A stretch of 64,000 nt of DNA from Arthrobacter cupressi (GCF_900099975.1 NZ_FNEI01000017.1:29102-93101); one strand, 5' to 3'. Positions 8,990-17,576 are shown, numbered from the stretch's first letter. The notes: a model not told the origin generated them from the letters alone. Numbers and translations: made by a program.

Positions 8990-9481
8990 ATGGACACAAC
9001 CGCAGTTGTTTGGATTGTCGTCGGGATCGTCGTCTTAGTTGTAGTTCTGGGATTGGTATTCTTCATCGCCCGCAGACGCAGGCAGGAACACGAACGTGCC
9101 GAGCGCGCCGAGGCTGAAAAGCGGGCGGCCGAGCTGCGGAAGAAGGCCGAGGAAGTGGAGTTCAATGCCCGCGAGTCCGAGGTCCAGGCGGCCAGGGCCA
9201 AAGCCGAGGCAGAGCAGGCCAAGCTGGACGCCGAACGGCTGCACAGGGAGGCCGAAAAGCGCCAGGCCGATGCCAGCGACCTTCGCCAGGATTCCGCGGA
9301 CAAGGCCCGGCATGCCGATGCCATGGACCCGAACGTCGATACCAACACGGCGGAGGCCGGGCACCCCGAAGAACAGCGGCAGGCCGTTGATCCCCGCCGG
9401 GCGGGCGACGATTCCGTAGAAAGCCGCCCTGACAGCGACAGCAACCCACCGCAGGATCCCCACCGGCAAAACAACCCGTAG
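8990..9481 (+). CDS. Small membrane-anchored coiled-coil protein, function unknown
   Basis: 163 residues. One N-terminal membrane segment (about 6-27, rich in V/I/L) is followed by a basic stop-transfer stretch ARRRRQ. A long Ala/Glu/Arg heptad region (about 33-105) is predicted to form a coiled coil, and the Pro/Asp/Ser-rich tail is probably disordered. The topology suggests a short outside end and a cytoplasmic coiled coil. RBS AGAGGGAAA precedes the ATG. It sits beside hsp20 in the same direction. No family was recognised. Confidence 0.75.
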   Translation: MDTTAVVWIVVGIVVLVVVLGLVFFIARRRRQEHERAERAEAEKRAAELRKKAEEVEFNARESEVQAARAKAEAEQAKLDAERLHREAEKRQADASDLRQDSADKARHADAMDPNVDTNTAEAGHPEEQRQAVDPRRAGDDSVESRPDSDSNPPQDPHRQNNP

Positions 9482-9581
9482 GCCTTTTCCTGGTCCTCGC
9501 GCTGCTTCTGCCCCCTGCCCGCGTGACTTGCCTCTTCCACGTGCCATGCCCCGGGCGTAAGTTGCTGGTATGACAAAGTCG

Positions 9582-9604
9582 GTCCCGCGGTGCCGCCGCG
9601 GGAC
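9582..9604 (+). other. Hairpin upstream of the hsp20 start
   Basis: A perfect 9-bp inverted repeat, GTCCCGCGG and CCGCGGGAC around a 5-nt loop, ends 38 nt before the hsp20 ATG. It may lie in the 5' leader; the transcript start is not known. Confidence 0.4.
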
Positions 9605-9642
9605 GGCAGCGTCCCAGTGCACGAGTTCAAGGAGGAAGAGTC

Positions 9643-10200
9643 ATGGGCGACTTCATGCGGAACCTGCCATTCGACGTTCCGGAGCCGGTGCGCCGTTTCC
9701 TGCAAGGGGAAGCCGGCGCGTGGCTGCGCGCAGAGGAATTCCGCGACGGGTCCGTCATGGTGGTCCGGGTCGAGGTTCCCGGCGTCGACCCGGACCGGGA
9801 CATCGACATCTCGGTGTCAGGACGCACACTGACCATCGAGGCACGACGTGAGGAGGAATCCGTAAGCGAGGGCAGGAACGATTACCGCACGGAATTTCAC
9901 TATGGCGCGTTGACACGCAGCTTCCAGCTCCCGGCCGGGGTCAAGGAGGACGACATTCAGGCTTCCTACAACAACGGCATTCTCGAGGTGCGCGTGCCCT
10001 CTATGGGACAGGAATCCACCCCCCGGCGCAAGGTGCGGGTGCAACGCACCGATGCGCCGGGAAGCGCGCCCTCCGGCAATGCGGATGCCGGCCAGGGCGG
10101 CATGGGCAGCAAGGTCGACCCGGACTTCATCCCTGCTGAAAGCGGTGAAAACCCGGACCAAAGGCGGGCCAGGGAGCACCCCGAAGAAACCGGAAGCTGA
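9643..10200 (+). CDS. Hsp20 / alpha-crystallin family small heat-shock protein
   Basis: 185 residues, an ATP-independent holdase chaperone forming cytosolic oligomers. The alpha-crystallin domain spans about 38-130, with VRVEVPGVDPDRDIDISVSG and the closing strand NNGILEVRVPS typical of the family. The C-terminal tail is long, charged and Gly/Asn-rich, and probably disordered. A strong AAGGAGGAAG ribosome binding site precedes the ATG. No HspR (HAIR) or CIRCE site was seen upstream, so its heat control is unclear. Confidence 0.92.
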   Translation: MGDFMRNLPFDVPEPVRRFLQGEAGAWLRAEEFRDGSVMVVRVEVPGVDPDRDIDISVSGRTLTIEARREEESVSEGRNDYRTEFHYGALTRSFQLPAGVKEDDIQASYNNGILEVRVPSMGQESTPRRKVRVQRTDAPGSAPSGNADAGQGGMGSKVDPDFIPAESGENPDQRRAREHPEETGS

Positions 10201-10369
10201 TTCCGACGGGTCGCTCTGGGCTTATTGACATGCCCCGTCCGCGGGAGCACTCTGAAACCGCTGATCACGGTGTTGGCAGGCACGTCCGCGCCGGCCAACC
10301 GAATCTTCCCGGTGCGGACCCGCACTCCGGACGAAAATGCTGGACTCCACTTCCCACGAGGAGGACAAG

Positions 10370-10741
10370 ATGTCGGTAACTGTCAATGCCCTTGAATCAA
10401 AGTCGTTCGACGACCCGGACGAGAAGCGCCGTCCGCCCAAGACCCAGGTCGATGTGGTCACTATCAACGACACGACATTGGGCAGGTTCACGTTCGAACC
10501 GGGCTGGCGCTGGTCCGAGACTGTAAAAACCGTCGTCCACACGGACAGCTGCCAGGTCAATCACCTGGGATTCTGCACGGCCGGAACCCTGACCGTCCAG
10601 ATGGAGGACGGGACGCGCATCACCGTAACTCCCGGCAACGCCTACGCAATTCCGGCCGGCCACGACGCCTGGGTCGAAGGCGATGAGGCATTCGTGGCCT
10701 ACGAACTCATGAGCGCGGCCACATACGCCAAGCCGGCCTGA
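10370..10741 (+). CDS. Cupin-domain protein
   Basis: 123-residue single-domain beta-barrel protein. The first cupin motif region is atypical (HTDSCQVNHLGFCTAGTLTV), and the second resembles G-N-A-Y-A-I-P-AGHDAWV. The ATG at 10370 was chosen over one 33 bases upstream because CGAGGAGG sits 5 nt before it. Cupins bind a metal and a small ligand or act as isomerases or dioxygenases; nothing here fixes a substrate. A strong terminator follows. Confidence 0.8.
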   Translation: MSVTVNALESKSFDDPDEKRRPPKTQVDVVTINDTTLGRFTFEPGWRWSETVKTVVHTDSCQVNHLGFCTAGTLTVQMEDGTRITVTPGNAYAIPAGHDAWVEGDEAFVAYELMSAATYAKPA

Positions 10742-10774
10742 GACCTACACCACCGGATTCCTTCCCAGCGCGAG

Positions 10775-10814
10775 CAGCAGGGTCACGCCGCCTTCGCGCG
10801 GCGTGACCCTGCTG
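10775..10814. terminator. Bidirectional terminator hairpin
   Basis: Perfect 16-bp inverted repeat (10775-10790 with 10799-10814) around an 8-nt loop, between the convergent cupin and ligase genes. Confidence 0.75.
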
Positions 10815-10838
10815 CGCTTCTGAGGGTCGGTGGACGGG

Positions 10839-13022
10839 CTACGCGGGCCGGTCCCGGGTCAGGACCGAGGAGAGGTCGTAGCTGACGGGTTCCTCGAGCT
10901 GCTCATAGGTGCACGACGCTGGCAGGCGGTCTTCGCGCCATCGGACCCACTGCGCAGTGTGGCGGAACCGCTCGCCCTCCATGTGGTCGTACTTGACCTC
11001 GACGACGCGCTCCGGTCGCAGCGGGGTGAACGAGAGGTCCTTTTGTGCATTCCAGCGAGAATGCGCCGCCGCCGAGGGGGTGCGCGGTGCCGACTGGTCG
11101 CGGTTGTCCGGCAGCACCTCGGCGGGTTGCGCCCACGCCCAAGGGTGCCCGTCGAACGTGGTCACGAGCGGCTGCAGTTCCTCGAACAGCTCCTTGCGAC
11201 GGGCCATAGGAAACGCGCCGATGACGCCCACTGAGTTGAGCCGGCCTTGGGCGTCGTACAGCCCAAGGAGCAGGGATCCGATGGCGTCGGGCTCGTCCTT
11301 GTAGAGCCGGTAGCCGGCGAGGACGCAGTCAGCCGTCCGCTCATGCTTGAGTTTGGACATGACCCGCTTGTCCTCGGCGTAGAGCTCTCCGAGGGGCTTG
11401 GCGATGACGCCGTCCAGGCCGGCACCCTCGAAGGTGCTGAACCACTCCAGCGCGAGGGCAGGGTCTTTGGTCGCCTGAGTGAGGTAGACGGGGTGCCTGG
11501 CGTTCTTGAATGCCTCTTCAAGGGCCGCGCGCCGCTCGCGGAACGGACGCTCCACGTAGTTGGTCTGGCCCAGGGCGAGCAGGTCGAAGGCCACGAAGCT
11601 CGCCGGCGTTGCGGCGCTCAGCTTTGCGATGCGCGAGGCCGCGGGGTGAATGCGCTGCTGGAGGGCATCGAAGTTGAGCCGGTTGCCGGTGTCCGGGTCC
11701 ACGAGGACGATTTCGCCGTCGATGACCGAATGGTCGGGGACGCTTGCGACGATGGCCTCCACGAGCTCCGGGAAGTAGCGCGTCATGGGCAGGGCATTGC
11801 GCGATCCGATCTCCACGCGATCGCCGGAGCGCCATACGATCGAGCGGAAGCCATCCCACTTCGGCTCGTACAGGTAGTCGCCGACTGGGAGCTTCTTGAC
11901 CGGCTTTGCCAGCATCGGCCCGTACGGGGGAGCGATCGCCGTTCCCCACTCGGCGTCGCGTTCCGCTTTGGGTACCGAATAGTCCTCATCGGCCCGGTCC
12001 GCCTTGCGCTTGCTCGGCGGCACCCGTGGCGGCTCGCCGGGCATCTTGGGGTAGTCCGGCGGGAAGTTGAGCTCGCCGAGCCCGCGCTCAAGATCCGCAT
12101 CCCATAAGGCGAGTGCACCCGAAATGTCGCCCGGCGCGGCATCGATGTCAGCCCACGGGCAGTCACGGGCGGCCAGGAGTATGGGCACCGTCCGGACGGT
12201 GAAGTCGCGCGGGTCGGCGTCGGGCAGCTCGTCCCACGTCAGCGGGGTCGAGACGGGCGCGTGAGGCAAAGGCCGGGGCGAATAGGCGGCGGCGATCGTC
12301 CGGTCGCGGTTGGCCTGGTTGAAGTCGACGAACACCCGCTCGCCGCGTTCTTCCTTCCACCACGAGGTGGTTACGAGGTCCGGCATGCGGCGCTCGAGTT
12401 CGCGTGCAATCCCGATGACGGCGTGCCGCACATGAAGGAACTCGTGCGTGGGCCGGATGCGCGCGTAGACGTGGACGCCCCGGTTGCCCGAGGTCTTCGC
12501 GTAGGCCGTGAGCCCAGCCTCAGCCATGACCTCGCGAAGCGCGAGCGCGGCGGTGACGGCGTCCCGGAAATCGCGCCCAGGCTGCGGATCGAGGTCGATC
12601 CGCAACTCGTCCGGGTTGTCCAGATTGGCCGTGCGCACTGGCCACGGGTGGAAGGTAATCGTTCCCATCTGCGCCGCCCACGCGAGCGCGGCGGCCTCGT
12701 CGAACACGAGCTGTTCGTGGCGCCTGTGGGACGGGTAAGTGCACGTCACCGTCCTGAGGTAGGAAGGCGCGCCCCGCGGCGGCCGTTTCGAGAAGAACTC
12801 CTCGCCGTCGATCCCTTCGGGGAAGCGCTGCAGAGTCATGGGCCGGTCGCCGTTGAGCCGCAGGAACGGCGACGCCACCGAGATCAGGTAGCGGGCCAGA
12901 TCGCGCTTGGTGAGGGGATCATGCCCCTCGGCGCCGGGCCACAGCACCTTGTCTGGGCTGCTCAGCTTGACCTCCCGCTCGCCGTCGGGGCCGTCGACCT
13001 GCAGGATCTCAGAATCCGCCAT
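10839..13022 (-). CDS. ligD: LigD-type ATP-dependent DNA ligase with polymerase domain
   Basis: 727 residues. The N-terminal primase-polymerase domain (about 15-300) carries the metal pair Asp143/Asp145 in IDLDP. The ligase domain (about 365 to the end) has the adenylation motif EPKWDGFR (Lys388) and DGEIVL. LigD works with Ku in bacterial non-homologous end joining. The 3'-phosphoesterase domain found in Mycobacterium LigD is absent, and no ku gene is in the window. The ATG at 13022 was preferred to an upstream GTG because a TACTGT box lies 7 nt before it, a leaderless arrangement. Confidence 0.92.
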   Translation of the reverse strand: MADSEILQVDGPDGEREVKLSSPDKVLWPGAEGHDPLTKRDLARYLISVASPFLRLNGDRPMTLQRFPEGIDGEEFFSKRPPRGAPSYLRTVTCTYPSHRRHEQLVFDEAAALAWAAQMGTITFHPWPVRTANLDNPDELRIDLDPQPGRDFRDAVTAALALREVMAEAGLTAYAKTSGNRGVHVYARIRPTHEFLHVRHAVIGIARELERRMPDLVTTSWWKEERGERVFVDFNQANRDRTIAAAYSPRPLPHAPVSTPLTWDELPDADPRDFTVRTVPILLAARDCPWADIDAAPGDISGALALWDADLERGLGELNFPPDYPKMPGEPPRVPPSKRKADRADEDYSVPKAERDAEWGTAIAPPYGPMLAKPVKKLPVGDYLYEPKWDGFRSIVWRSGDRVEIGSRNALPMTRYFPELVEAIVASVPDHSVIDGEIVLVDPDTGNRLNFDALQQRIHPAASRIAKLSAATPASFVAFDLLALGQTNYVERPFRERRAALEEAFKNARHPVYLTQATKDPALALEWFSTFEGAGLDGVIAKPLGELYAEDKRVMSKLKHERTADCVLAGYRLYKDEPDAIGSLLLGLYDAQGRLNSVGVIGAFPMARRKELFEELQPLVTTFDGHPWAWAQPAEVLPDNRDQSAPRTPSAAAHSRWNAQKDLSFTPLRPERVVEVKYDHMEGERFRHTAQWVRWREDRLPASCTYEQLEEPVSYDLSSVLTRDRPA

Positions 13023-13029
13023 GCGCCCA

Positions 13030-13035
13030 ACAGTA
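13030..13035 (-). promoter_or_regulatory. -10 box (TACTGT) of ligD
   Basis: Minus-strand TACTGT, then 7 nt, then the ligD ATG; no ribosome binding site lies between. Confidence 0.45.
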
Positions 13036-13297
13036 GCTGCCGCAACGCCGTTGGGGCAGGCCTTCGCATCAACCGGAATGTAACTGGCATGCGCGGGTAT
13101 TCGTGGGCCCGGGGAGTATCTTGCCACAAGCCGCGGGTTCTCCGAGAAGGGGTGACAACTTCATCAATTGCGTGCACGCTGGTCGGATGGGGGAGTGGGG
13201 ACGCGGGAAGGATGCCGGGCAGCGGGGTCTGGTTCGGCAAGAGCGGGCTGCCTTCATGCACGGGAGTGCTCGCAGCTTCATCCAGCTCCCTTACCTA

Positions 13298-13325
13298 ATC
13301 ACCGATAATCAACATTATGTCAACT
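13298..13325. other. dif: dif site (XerC/XerD chromosome-dimer resolution site), replication terminus marker
   Basis: The sequence reads ATCA, CCGATAAT, CA, ACATTATGTCAA, CT. Against the actinobacterial dif consensus as I recall it (TTSR, CCGATAAT, VN, ACATTATGTCAA, GT) it matches 26 of 28 positions, with both 11-bp Xer arms almost intact. It is a conspicuously AT-rich island in the 373-base gap between ligD and a phosphatase-like gene (13023-13395), which holds no other convincing feature. XerC/D with FtsK act at this site to resolve chromosome dimers. Confidence 0.85.
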
Positions 13326-13395
13326 TGAGTCCCGATTACTGCTTCGGATGCAAGTTCGCCCCTCCCTCTATCGCTGGGAGGCCGTCTTCTACCGC

Positions 13396-13821
13396 TCAGA
13401 AAAACTGGGCCACATATCTGCGCTGCCAGGGAGTCTCAACGGCCCGTGGGTCGTAGTGCTTGCGGACGTATGTCACTGCGTCACGGGCGGGCAAACCGTC
13501 GAGCACTGCGATGCACGCGAGTGCGGTGCCGGTCCTTCCGCGCCCGCCAGCACATGCAACCTCCACCCGCTCTGTGGCAGCACGGCGCCATGCTTCGTAC
13601 AGCGCTTCTTGTGCGTCACCGCGGTCGACGGGCAACCAAAAGTCCGGCCATTGGACCCACCGAGCGCTCCATGGCATGGACTGCGGCTGCCTTGCGAGGA
13701 GGTAGATTCCAAAGTCCGGGATCTTGCCCTCTGGGGGCGAATGACGCAATCCTCGGCCGCGCACGAGCAAGCCTGACGGCAGGACAAGGACTCCGGCGTC
13801 CGAAACACTCCAGCCATTCAC
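13396..13821 (-). CDS. Tyrosine/dual-specificity phosphatase-like protein
   Basis: 141 residues with a CX5R phosphatase loop, CAGGRGRTG, and a preceding WPDFWLPVD segment that may carry the general acid. Chemistry would be cysteine-based phosphoester hydrolysis; the target is unknown. The GTG at 13821 was chosen because TAGTCT lies 7 nt upstream; an in-frame TTG at 13827 would sit too close to that box. The gene lies immediately beside the dif site and is followed upstream by an unrecognised gene on the same strand. Confidence 0.8.
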   Translation of the reverse strand: MNGWSVSDAGVLVLPSGLLVRGRGLRHSPPEGKIPDFGIYLLARQPQSMPWSARWVQWPDFWLPVDRGDAQEALYEAWRRAATERVEVACAGGRGRTGTALACIAVLDGLPARDAVTYVRKHYDPRAVETPWQRRYVAQFF

Positions 13822-13828
13822 GATCAAC

Positions 13829-13834
13829 AGACTA
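13829..13834 (-). promoter_or_regulatory. -10 box (TAGTCT) of the phosphatase-like gene
   Basis: Minus-strand TAGTCT, 7 nt before the GTG at 13821. Confidence 0.4.
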
Positions 13835-13859
13835 TCGATGGCGGCGCGAAACGCCCCGG

Positions 13860-14273
13860 TTAGGTCCCGAAGACCGCCTCTCCCCGCGGCATAACCACCA
13901 CCTGCACCTCGTCTTCGTAGAGCACTATCCCCGGGTCATCCGACCGGAGCACCTCATATCCAATCCCGTACCGACGAAGCAGGTCTTCATAGAAGCTCAC
14001 ATCGGCCAGGAGGTGGACCGCCGTGGTCTTGAACCATGACTGTGCCGTTGGATTGATACTGCGGTCGAAAACCGAGGTATCAACAGTCGCGGGATCGGTA
14101 TAGGCGGCATCGGCCCGATCGTTCGCGTTTCGCCATGCAGCCCAGTCCGCGGAGGAAAGCCGTCCGCTTGCGGCCAGGCCGTTTGCCAGAGCGAATATGC
14201 CCGGATAGGTGCCGCGGCGATTCGGCAGCACTGCCTGATACCTGACATATTTGGGCTGCTCCACATTCACCAT
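13860..14273 (-). CDS. Hypothetical protein
   Basis: 137 residues, no recognised domain, no signal peptide or membrane segment. The N-terminal part (YQAVLPNRRGTYPGIFALANGLA) and the end (IVLYEDEVQVVVMP) suggest a compact soluble protein. The minus-strand start ATG has GAAAGG about 9 nt upstream. It shares strand with the phosphatase-like gene 38 bases away, so co-transcription is possible, although that gene seems to have its own promoter. Confidence 0.65.
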   Translation of the reverse strand: MVNVEQPKYVRYQAVLPNRRGTYPGIFALANGLAASGRLSSADWAAWRNANDRADAAYTDPATVDTSVFDRSINPTAQSWFKTTAVHLLADVSFYEDLLRRYGIGYEVLRSDDPGIVLYEDEVQVVVMPRGEAVFGT

Positions 14274-14455
14274 TGCCCAAGCCTTTCACGGGCAGGTGCA
14301 GCGGAGAGTGAGCGACTCCCCTACTCCCCCGGCTTATGGCGCCAAAGCCCGAGCACCGTCGGTTCTAACCACCAAATGAACGATCAACCAGCCCATTGTG
14401 CAAATCTTGAGCAAATGAAGCGGAAAAGAGCAGAATTTTTCAATGCCAGCTTTGT

Positions 14456-14461
14456 TAGCAT
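14456..14461 (+). promoter_or_regulatory. -10 box (TAGCAT) of the glycosyltransferase
   Basis: TAGCAT then 6 nt then the ATG at 14468. The upstream 60 bases are unusually A-rich for this genome. Confidence 0.5.
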
Positions 14462-14467
14462 ACCCGG

Positions 14468-15901
14468 ATGGTCCGAGGTCCTTTTCAGCGTTTGGTTGGC
14501 ATGGTTATCGTGGTTGCTGCCGGCGGCGCGGCAGCGCTGCTCTGGTTTGCGGTTGCCTCAACAGACAACACCTTCGTCAATTCGCAAGCTGAGGAAATTG
14601 TCCTTGGCGTGTGGAACGTCCTCTACGACTCGGTGGCGCCGGAACCGCGCGTAATTCTTGAAGCCGCAGCCTTTGCGCTTCTGCTTTCCGCCGGCGTGGC
14701 GCTGTTGGAGCGGCGCATTGCCACCAGGTCACGCCGTTCCGCGCATCCCCGGACCCCGCTGGCCCCGAAAATTGTGATGGCGGAAACCCGTGGCGTGTAT
14801 GCCGGTCCGGTGACCGTAACGGTCTTGGTTCCCGCGCACAACGAGGAAGTTTCGTTGCCGGGAACCATCGCCTCCCTGCTGGGCCAATCGCATCGCCCCG
14901 AGCGTGTGATCGTGGTGGCCGACAACTGCACGGATGCAACGGTCAGCGTTGCGCGAGCGGCCGGCGTAGAGGTCTTCGAATCGGCCGGCAATACGAAAAA
15001 GAAGGCCGGCGCACTCAATCAGGCACTGCAGTGGCTGCTCCCCTGCCAGGGTGACAACGACGTCGTCATGGTCATGGATGCCGACACCCGCCTTGATAAC
15101 GGGTTCCTGGAAGCCGCGGTATCGCGGATGGAAAGTGACCGGGCGCTGATGGCCATCGGCGGCCTCTTCCACGGAGAAGAGGGACACGGGATCATCGGTC
15201 AGTTCCAGCGCAACGAATATATCCGGTACTCGCGTGAAATCGGACGACGGCGGGGCCGCGTCTTTGTGCTCACAGGCACGGCCTCCGTTTTCCGTCCCCG
15301 TGCATTGCGCACCGTGGCACACAACCGCGGCGACTCGCTCCCGGGCATTCACGGCGACGTTTACGACACAGCGTCGCTGACGGAAGACAACGAACTCACC
15401 ATCGCCCTGAAATCCCTCGGCGGCCTCATGATTTCCCCGCCGCAATGCAGCGTAGTGACCGAATTGATGCCGAATTACCGCATGCTGTGGGCCCAGCGGC
15501 TTCGGTGGCAGCGGGGTGCGCTTGAGAACCTCGCCGCTTACGGTGCAACGCCGCAGACGTTCAGATATTGGGCGCAGCAGTTCGGCATTGGCTACGGTGT
15601 CATTGCACTCAGCGCCTATTTCCTGTTGCTTCTCCTGATGCTGCTGTCCTTGGATACTTGGGTCTGGTTCCCGTTTTGGCTGGGAATTGGCGTGATCTTT
15701 TCGGTCGAGCGGGTTGTCACCGTCTGGAACGGCGGATGGCGTGCCCGAGCCCTCGCAGCTGCGCTCTTCCCGGAGCTGTTCTTCGACATGTTCCTCAACG
15801 CGGTCTATGTCAAAGGAATCGTGGACATTTCTCTCGGCCGACAAGCCAAGTGGAAACATCTCAACCACTCCAGGACGCACCAATCCCCGACGGCGGCATA
15901 A
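14468..15901 (+). CDS. Family 2 processive-type membrane glycosyltransferase
   Basis: 477 residues. One N-terminal membrane helix (about 8-28) and a second near 55-75 precede a GT-A domain with VPAHNEE, VADNCTD, the metal-binding MDADTRLD, TEDNEL and QRLRWQRG (the QxxRW motif of cellulose and hyaluronan synthases). Two to three C-terminal helices follow (about 360-430). It would polymerise or transfer sugar from a UDP-sugar at the membrane; the product is unknown. The start appears leaderless. A small membrane gene follows after 2 bases. Confidence 0.9.
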   Translation: MVRGPFQRLVGMVIVVAAGGAAALLWFAVASTDNTFVNSQAEEIVLGVWNVLYDSVAPEPRVILEAAAFALLLSAGVALLERRIATRSRRSAHPRTPLAPKIVMAETRGVYAGPVTVTVLVPAHNEEVSLPGTIASLLGQSHRPERVIVVADNCTDATVSVARAAGVEVFESAGNTKKKAGALNQALQWLLPCQGDNDVVMVMDADTRLDNGFLEAAVSRMESDRALMAIGGLFHGEEGHGIIGQFQRNEYIRYSREIGRRRGRVFVLTGTASVFRPRALRTVAHNRGDSLPGIHGDVYDTASLTEDNELTIALKSLGGLMISPPQCSVVTELMPNYRMLWAQRLRWQRGALENLAAYGATPQTFRYWAQQFGIGYGVIALSAYFLLLLLMLLSLDTWVWFPFWLGIGVIFSVERVVTVWNGGWRARALAAALFPELFFDMFLNAVYVKGIVDISLGRQAKWKHLNHSRTHQSPTAA

Positions 15902-15903
15902 CC

Positions 15904-16179
15904 GTGGCTTTTCCCATTACCGTCCGGGCAGGGTTGCTGTTTCCCGAAGAAACCCTGCAGGCCGACTGGTTCGCCGTCCTGGCGACCTTCGTTGCCATCA
16001 ACACCTTGATGTACGGAGCGCTGGCGATCGCCAAGATCCTGCCGAAACTGCACCCGGGCGATTGGCTGCGCACCCGCAACCAGCGCTCGGAAACCCGCAG
16101 CATTTGCCCGGCCGCCCCCGTCGTCGACGCCAGGGACTTCCGGGCCGCACATTCGGGACGGAGTCGCGGCTCGGGCTAG
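15904..16179 (+). CDS. Small membrane protein downstream of the glycosyltransferase
   Basis: 91 residues from a GTG 2 bases after the glycosyltransferase stop, so probably co-translated. It has one membrane helix (about residues 20-45, WFAVLATFVAINTLMYGALAIA), then KILPKLHPGDWLRTRNQRSETRSI and a Pro/Arg-rich tail. The family was not named. A role as accessory subunit of the glycosyltransferase is suggested only by position. Confidence 0.6.
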   Translation: MAFPITVRAGLLFPEETLQADWFAVLATFVAINTLMYGALAIAKILPKLHPGDWLRTRNQRSETRSICPAAPVVDARDFRAAHSGRSRGSG

Positions 16180-16220
16180 CCAAGGCCTGTACGGCTTCAG
16201 TCCGTCCCGCGCACCTTCAG

Positions 16221-17057
16221 TTACTCACTGGCGGGATCGGCCGTGTCGAGAAATCCCGTTACGATTTCGTGCACCAGTGCGGTCCGTGCGAGCCCGAAGA
16301 AATGCGTCGTGCCGGGGAAGACTGCGAGCTGGGAAGCAGGCACGCCTTCGAAGTCACCGTTCACGTCTCCCCCGCGCAACTGGAGGAATTTCACCGCGTG
16401 CTCAAGCTTGATCATGTCGCAGTCGCCGACGGTGATAAGGGTCGGGGCCGGGATACCGCGGATCTCGTCGTCGCTCCAGCCGGTCTCGCCTTCGCCGTAG
16501 CGCACGAGTTTGTCCAGGAGCCCCTGCAGATGTTCCCGGTCAGGATGCGGCGACACCGCGAGGTAGCGTTCCTCCATCGGGGTACCGGCGATCATGTCAA
16601 CGGACATATCCGCCATCGCCTCGGCGTTTCCGCCCCGGTCCCCGTCCGGACGGAACGACACCGACGAAACGATGAGCTTGCGCACGAACTCCGGATGCCT
16701 GATGGCAAGGTGCAGTGCGACGGCACCTCCGATGCTGAATCCGAAGACATCAACTTCGTCAAGGCCGAGGTGCCCGAGCAATCCGACAACGTCAGAGGCC
16801 AAGGCGGCGGTGCCGAGGGCACGGTCGATATCATTGGTACGTCCGTGCCCCTGAAAGTCCGTGGCGATCACACGGCGCCCGGAGGCGAGCCCCGGAATCA
16901 GCGCACCGAATTGCTGCTCAATATCGAAGAGTCCGCCGTGCAGGAGCAGCAGCGGAATACCGCCGTCGTCATCCCGGCCGTGAACCTCGTAGTACATTTG
17001 CAGGCCGTTGACCGCCGCATATCCCGTTTCACTGGCAGTTGCTGTCAGGTTCTGCAT
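16221..17057 (-). CDS. Alpha/beta hydrolase
   Basis: 278 residues of the lipase/esterase-like fold: oxyanion region LLLHGGLF, nucleophile elbow GFSIGGAV, a late acid in VGDCDMIK and the histidine in PGTTHFFG. No signal peptide, so cytosolic. RBS GGAGGA lies 6 nt before the ATG. It is the most upstream minus-strand gene next to three VOC-family genes, but 87 bases or more separate them and a common function is not shown. Confidence 0.88.
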   Translation of the reverse strand: MQNLTATASETGYAAVNGLQMYYEVHGRDDDGGIPLLLLHGGLFDIEQQFGALIPGLASGRRVIATDFQGHGRTNDIDRALGTAALASDVVGLLGHLGLDEVDVFGFSIGGAVALHLAIRHPEFVRKLIVSSVSFRPDGDRGGNAEAMADMSVDMIAGTPMEERYLAVSPHPDREHLQGLLDKLVRYGEGETGWSDDEIRGIPAPTLITVGDCDMIKLEHAVKFLQLRGGDVNGDFEGVPASQLAVFPGTTHFFGLARTALVHEIVTGFLDTADPASE

Positions 17058-17144
17058 GGTCAGTCCTCCGCGTCGTCTTCCGCAGCTAATTCAGCCTTGG
17101 GCTCTGCCGGGGCGGAGGCAGCACCTGCCTCCACCCCGCGGCTG

Positions 17145-17576
17145 CTACTCCCCTGACTGTTGGGCGCCTGCGATGTTCACCAGCCAGGCGATGCCGAACT
17201 TGTCGGTACACATTCCGAAAGTATCGCCCCAGGGAGCCGGCTCGAGCGGCATGGCGACGGTGCCGCCGTCGGACAGTTTCTCCCAGTACCCCCGCAACTC
17301 CGCCTCGTCGCTGCTCTCACCACTGAGGGATACAGAGATGTTGTCCCCCGGGTTGTAGGGCATGCCGTTGGGCGTGTCGGAGGCCATCAGCACCAGGCCG
17401 TTCCCCGAAACAAGCATGGCGTGCATGACCTTGTCAGCTTCGGCCGGATCCTGGCTGGCCTGGTAGTCGCCGAAGGTGCTGATGGTGAGCTCTCCGCCGA
17501 ACACCGATTCATAGAAAGTGATCGCATCCCGGGCGTTGTCGCGGAAGGAAAGGTACGGGTTAAGACGTGTTGCCAT
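17145..17576 (-). CDS. VOC family protein (PhnB-like)
   Basis: 143 residues of the vicinal-oxygen-chelate fold: LNPYLSFRDNARDAITFYESVFGG at the start and an end with WGDTFGMCTDKFGIAW, as in PhnB/YjdN-type proteins. These are often annotated as glyoxalase-like, but many have no known reaction. The ATG at 17576 follows AGGAGAAG; a longer frame upstream is not needed. It is first of three adjacent VOC genes from different subfamilies. Confidence 0.88.
   Translation of the reverse strand: MATRLNPYLSFRDNARDAITFYESVFGGELTISTFGDYQASQDPAEADKVMHAMLVSGNGLVLMASDTPNGMPYNPGDNISVSLSGESSDEAELRGYWEKLSDGGTVAMPLEPAPWGDTFGMCTDKFGIAWLVNIAGAQQSGE

Noticed and set aside
9482..9642. HspR (HAIR) site before hsp20
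   Set aside because: No CTTGAGT/ACTCAAG pair seen.
13103..13456. Plus-strand frame across the dif gap
   Set aside because: No homology, mixed composition, and it would run through the dif site into a gene on the other strand.
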